Assembly: GCA_029859485.1 (NCBI GenBank)
Contig: JAOUDB010000092.1
Location: 1-8,376, forward strand
Length of the DNA: 8,376 nucleotides
Direction of reading: 5' to 3'
DNA from: Desulfuromonadales bacterium
Lineage (GTDB): Bacteria; Desulfobacterota; Desulfuromonadia; Desulfuromonadales; BM103
Shown here: in pieces, positions 6,215 to 8,376 of the stretch
Layout of the letters: each line of letters begins with the position of its first letter
Numbering within the stretch: position 1 is the stretch's first letter
Notes under the pieces: generated by a model
The model's input: only the letters and a program-made list of their open reading frames with translations
Told to the model about the DNA's origin: nothing
Database searches by the model: none
Program-made: the position numbers and the translations under genes

Positions 6215-6246
6215 AAGGGCCTTGCATGAAGATGCAAGGCCCTTTT
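6215..6246. terminator. Strong, probably bidirectional terminator between convergent genes
   Basis: A perfect 13-base-pair stem, AAGGGCCTTGCAT (6215-6227) with ATGCAAGGCCCTT (6232-6244), has a GAAG loop and ends in TTTT for the plus-strand kinase gene. On the minus strand the stem is followed by TTGTTGTTG, so it may also end the CBS-gene transcript, whose stop codon is at 6277. Confidence 0.93.
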
Positions 6247-6276
6247 ATTGTTCAACACTTCTGTTTCTAAAAAAGA

Positions 6277-7113
6277 TCAGACGAAACCTGGCTCCAAGCC
6301 TGCCGCCTTACCCGAGTCTCCAAGCAATGCGCTGACCAGACCCGACTCCTGCTGCTCCAGCACTCTGCCGATATCCGTCTGTGTTAAGATGCCTGTCATG
6401 CCACCACGTTCATCAGTCACCAGTAAGCGTCGTATCGATTTCTTCAGCATCAAACCAATGGTTTCATAGGGAGCTGACGTTAACGGGGTTGAAACAATGG
6501 AGTAACTCATCACCTCGCTGACAGGCACCCCTGACAAGTCCACACCTTCAGCGACACAGCGAACAACATCACGTTCTGTGAACATGCCCACAGGTTGACC
6601 GTTCTCGACGACGACAATGCAACTGACCGAACGCCGCGCCATCAAGGAGAGGGCGTAGCGAGCCGGGACATCGGGAGCAACATGCAGGACCTGATCAGTC
6701 ATCAGTTGAGAGACATCCTGGACACCGGAAAAGGCTTTTTCTTTGAGGGAGCGAACCATATCAGTCTGGGTAAAGATACCAAACATCTCTAAGCGACTAT
6801 CAAGGACGACCAGATGGCGGATACCATGCTGACAAAAGAGCTGGTGAGCCTGAACAACTGACATATCTTCAGAAACAGTCATAACCGGCTTATTCATGAC
6901 CTCCTTGACCAGCAGGTCAGGTTGACCAAGCAGCCAGTTGGCGGCAAAAACAATATCACGCTCGGTAAGGATGCCAATCGGTTCGTTGTGAGACAGGACA
7001 ATGATACAACTGATGCATCTATCGCACATAATCTGCAAGGCTTCTTGGACAGTCGCCTCCGATTCTATAGCAACTACTGACCGTGTTGCCAATTGTCCAA
7101 TTGTTTCATTCAT
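6277..7113 (-). CDS. Protein of four CBS domains (two Bateman modules)
   Basis: CBS domain pairs bind adenine nucleotides (ATP, AMP, S-adenosylmethionine, c-di-AMP) and regulate partner proteins. This 278-residue protein consists almost only of CBS domains, at about residues 7-58, 69-123, 135-187 and 198-253. Each ends in a G-x-x-T motif: GILTERDIV, GIFTQTDMV, GMFTERDVV and GILTQTDIG. The alternation of TERD and TQTD, and the matching SCIIVL/SCIVVV and IRHLVV/IRRLLV strands, show that domains 3-4 are an ancient copy of 1-2. There is no enzymatic or membrane domain, so it probably acts as a sensor on another protein. ATG 7113 is chosen because the first domain begins there; upstream in-frame starts at 7134, 7140 and 7164 (TTG) add up to 17 residues without family character. 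The ribosome site (GTGGAAAG) is weak. Confidence 0.9.
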   Translation of the reverse strand: MNETIGQLATRSVVAIESEATVQEALQIMCDRCISCIIVLSHNEPIGILTERDIVFAANWLLGQPDLLVKEVMNKPVMTVSEDMSVVQAHQLFCQHGIRHLVVLDSRLEMFGIFTQTDMVRSLKEKAFSGVQDVSQLMTDQVLHVAPDVPARYALSLMARRSVSCIVVVENGQPVGMFTERDVVRCVAEGVDLSGVPVSEVMSYSIVSTPLTSAPYETIGLMLKKSIRRLLVTDERGGMTGILTQTDIGRVLEQQESGLVSALLGDSGKAAGLEPGFV

Positions 7114-7225
7114 CTTTCCACTTAAGCCTCCCATGACCATCCTGATTACGTCATTCACCGGCAACGAACAGGTTATTTGCCTTAAATAGCGAGAAAAAAC
7201 CGCTCATATAACACCATTCTATTTG

Positions 7226-7253
7226 TTGTGCAAAAACAGTTCCACTTGCACAA
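7226..7253. promoter_or_regulatory. Paired TTGYRCAA sites, possible operator
   Basis: TTGTGCAA (7226-7233) and TTGCACAA (7246-7253) form a perfect 8-base inverted repeat. Each site is itself nearly palindromic (TTG-NN-CAA). Their centres are 20 bases apart, about two helical turns, so two protein dimers could bind the same face. The sites bracket the sigma-54-like boxes and lie just downstream of the sigma-70-like promoter, a fitting place for a repressor or co-regulator. Confidence 0.45.
7229..7244 (-). promoter_or_regulatory. Sigma-54-type promoter candidate for the CBS gene
   Basis: Read on the minus strand, the 16 bases TGGAACTGTTTTTGCA fit the -24/-12 consensus TGGCACGNNNNTTGCW with two mismatches, and the GG and GC doublets have exactly the required spacing. 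Transcription would start about 12 bases on, near 7219, giving a leader of about 106 bases. Sigma-54 promoters need an enhancer-binding activator; none is in the window. Confidence 0.5.
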
Positions 7254-7264
7254 AGAAGACCTGT

Positions 7265-7293
7265 ATTACAACCATAATTATGAGTTTTTTCAA
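7265..7293 (-). promoter_or_regulatory. Sigma-70-type promoter candidate for the CBS gene
   Basis: On the minus strand TTGAAA (7288-7293) and TGTAAT (7265-7270, five of six consensus bases) are exactly 17 bases apart in an AT-rich stretch. It lies 20 bases upstream of the sigma-54-like boxes, so the gene may have two promoters. Confidence 0.55.
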
Positions 7294-7302
7294 CTTGCAG
7301 TC

Positions 7303-7332
7303 AAAAAGCCTGTAACGGACATCGTTACAGGC
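7303..7332 (-). terminator. Intrinsic terminator of the macro-domain gene
   Basis: A perfect 10-base-pair stem, GCCTGTAACG (7308-7317) with CGTTACAGGC (7323-7332), has a five-base loop and is followed on the minus strand by TTTTT. It separates the macro-domain gene from the CBS gene and its promoters. Confidence 0.92.
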
Positions 7333-7369
7333 AGAAAATAAGGAACTTTCCTTTGCTTGCATTAAAGGA

Positions 7370-7891
7370 TCAAGCCAGCATGTCCTGATAAACTTGCCGG
7401 TATATTTCCATATCCTGTTCTGAGAAGCAGGCCATAACCACGCGCGGAGCAGCCGCCTCAGTCTCAACAAAATCGCGGATGACTCGCAGGGCGATGCGAC
7501 TGGCCTGCTCTATCGGAAACCGGTAAATACCGGTGCTGATCGAAGGAAACGCAATACTTCGGAGGTTGTGATCAACGGCCAGTTGCAAGCAGTTGCGATA
7601 ACAGCTGGCGAGGAGATTGTTTTCGTTAGAGCCGCCACCTTGCCAGACAGGCCCCACGGTATGAATCACATACCGAGCCGGCAGATTGAACCCTTTCGTA
7701 ATCCTGGCCTCTCCCGTGGGGCAGCCATCCAGTTCACGGCAGGCTTCCAACAGTTCGGGACCAGCGGCCCGATGAATGGCTCCATCCACACCGCCGCCGC
7801 CAAGAAGCTTCTCATTGGCGGCATTAACAATCGCCTCAACTTCAAGTCGCGTGATGTCACCCTGAATAATTTCTACCTGTTCCACTATCAT
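7370..7891 (-). CDS. ymdB: Macro-domain O-acetyl-ADP-ribose deacetylase-like protein
   Basis: Macro domains bind ADP-ribose; this subfamily hydrolyses O-acetyl-ADP-ribose and removes mono-ADP-ribose from proteins. The 173-residue protein (177 in E. coli YmdB) is a single macro domain. It shows QGDITRLEVEAIVNAAN (about 10-26), the GGGGVDGAIHRAAG loop (31-44), CPTGEARITKGFNLPA, HTVGPVWQGG and the diphosphate loop FPSISTGIYRFP. N26 and D36 match the catalytic Asn25 and Asp35 of E. coli YmdB, so activity is expected. ATG 7891 is used, but AGGAG lies only two bases upstream. GTG 7885 is eight bases from the same site and could be the true start, while GTG 7903 has no ribosome site. It has its own promoter and terminator and so is probably monocistronic. 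Confidence 0.94.
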   Translation of the reverse strand: MIVEQVEIIQGDITRLEVEAIVNAANEKLLGGGGVDGAIHRAAGPELLEACRELDGCPTGEARITKGFNLPARYVIHTVGPVWQGGGSNENNLLASCYRNCLQLAVDHNLRSIAFPSISTGIYRFPIEQASRIALRVIRDFVETEAAAPRVVMACFSEQDMEIYRQVYQDMLA

Positions 7892-7940
7892 AACTCCTCG
7901 CACAGGGCTGTGATTAAACGGCGCCGCGAGCCTGGTATCA

Positions 7941-7968
7941 ATATTAGCGGCAATCGGCGCGTATTCAA
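7941..7968 (-). promoter_or_regulatory. Promoter candidate for the macro-domain gene
   Basis: On the minus strand TTGAAT (7963-7968) and TAATAT (7941-7946) are 16 bases apart. GC-rich inverted repeats, GCGCCG (7921-7926)/CGGCGC (7955-7960) and GCCGC (7923-7927)/GCGGC (7947-7951), overlap the spacer and start site and could be an operator or a folded leader. Confidence 0.45.
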
Positions 7969-8029
7969 GTCATCACAAAACGAAACACGATTATGACAGA
8001 AAACATCGACCCTGAAGAAGAATTGATAA

Positions 8030-8057
8030 TTGCACAGGGAGAAAAAACGACTAGAAT
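8030..8057 (+). promoter_or_regulatory. Promoter candidate for the 78-residue orphan gene
   Basis: A weak -35 TTGCAC (8030-8035) is 16 bases before a good -10 TAGAAT (8052-8057). Transcription would start near 8064, leaving about 34 bases before the ATG at 8098. Confidence 0.4.
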
Positions 8058-8097
8058 GGTTTTATAGAACATGCAACCCTAACCAGGGGAGGCGACG

Positions 8098-8334
8098 ATG
8101 AGATACCGCATGAACATTAACGATGACAACGTCAACCACCTTATTGGACAGTGTCTGCGCAGTAAAGCGGATGCAAAATGGATTTATGACATCCTGATTT
8201 CCAGAAAACACACGAAAATCGACCTGATCACAGGCAGCATACACCTGACCCCGGAAGAGCACACCGAATTCGTGACACGGTTCAGTTCCGAAGTTGAGCC
8301 AACGATCTGGGAATCGTCCTTCCGGAAACATTAA
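8098..8334 (+). CDS. Hypothetical protein, 78 residues
   Basis: I do not recognise this protein. It is small, soluble-looking and strongly charged. It has a predicted helical stretch (VNHLIGQCLRSKADAKWIYDIL), then a probable strand pair (HTKIDLITGSIHLTP) and a second helix (EEHTEFVTRFSSEV). It has a single cysteine at residue 19 and no signal peptide or known motif. A strong ribosome site, GGGGAGG, five bases before the ATG, and a promoter-like sequence upstream support a real gene. It is divergent from the macro-domain gene. After its stop, 42 bases remain, containing a short TTTCC-GCGA-GGAAA hairpin without a T-run. Confidence 0.7.
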   Translation: MRYRMNINDDNVNHLIGQCLRSKADAKWIYDILISRKHTKIDLITGSIHLTPEEHTEFVTRFSSEVEPTIWESSFRKH

Positions 8335-8376
8335 CAGTTAAGTTTTCCGCGAGGAAACAACTTGCCTACCAGCCTT

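Noticed and set aside
7993..8067. 24-residue frame MTENIDPEEELIIAQGEK... upstream of the orphan gene
   Set aside because: It lacks a ribosome site, and the promoter-like boxes for the next gene lie within it; length is too small to judge coding.
8340..8363. TTTCC-GCGA-GGAAA hairpin after the orphan gene as a terminator
   Set aside because: The stem is short, its outer arm needs a two-base bulge, and no T-run follows.

Overview
The window looks like a bacterial chromosome segment of moderate GC content with compact, mostly short operons. The gene set fits an anaerobic or microaerophilic delta-type proteobacterium, possibly Desulfuromonadales. It includes a cysteine-bearing Rrf2 regulator, LarE (nickel-pincer cofactor sulfur donor), MnmH (tRNA 2-selenouridine synthase), a WaaP/Kdo-kinase-like protein and a four-CBS-domain protein, plus a sigma-54-like promoter. 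This placement is inferred from gene content only. I see no phage, insertion sequence, CRISPR array or toxin-antitoxin module.

Layout. (1) 1-3363, plus strand: the 3' part of an Rrf2 regulator, then a 146-base apparently structured leader, then larE, a four-helix membrane protein, a lipoprotein nuclease with a TTG start, a five-copy heptamer tandem repeat, DNA-3-methyladenine glycosylase I (tag) and an ABM-fold monooxygenase-like protein. (2) 3414-4706, minus strand: mnmH followed by a 57-residue four-cysteine protein, with a good promoter upstream of mnmH. (3) 4825-4943, plus strand: initiator tRNA-fMet with its own promoter and terminator, divergent from mnmH. (4) 4944-6246, plus strand: about 300 bases without a gene, then a lipopolysaccharide-kinase-like gene ending in a strong terminator. 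(5) 6277-7891, minus strand: a macro-domain deacetylase gene (ymdB-like) with its own terminator, then the four-CBS gene behind a composite promoter. (6) 8098-8334, plus strand: a 78-residue orphan protein.

How the genes may work together. LarE and MnmH both belong to chalcogen transfer chemistry (sulfur to the nickel-pincer cofactor, selenium to tRNA). The Rrf2 protein carries a cysteine cluster typical of Fe-S or redox sensors and precedes larE. Tag and the nuclease act on nucleic acids, but nothing shows a shared pathway. Most of the window is housekeeping or accessory-metabolic. I did not find a clear new multi-gene system. The best leads are non-coding: the larE leader, the two sequence-related terminators flanking the kinase segment (with a compensatory base-pair change), the heptamer repeat, and the sigma-54-like promoter overlapping paired TTGYRCAA sites.
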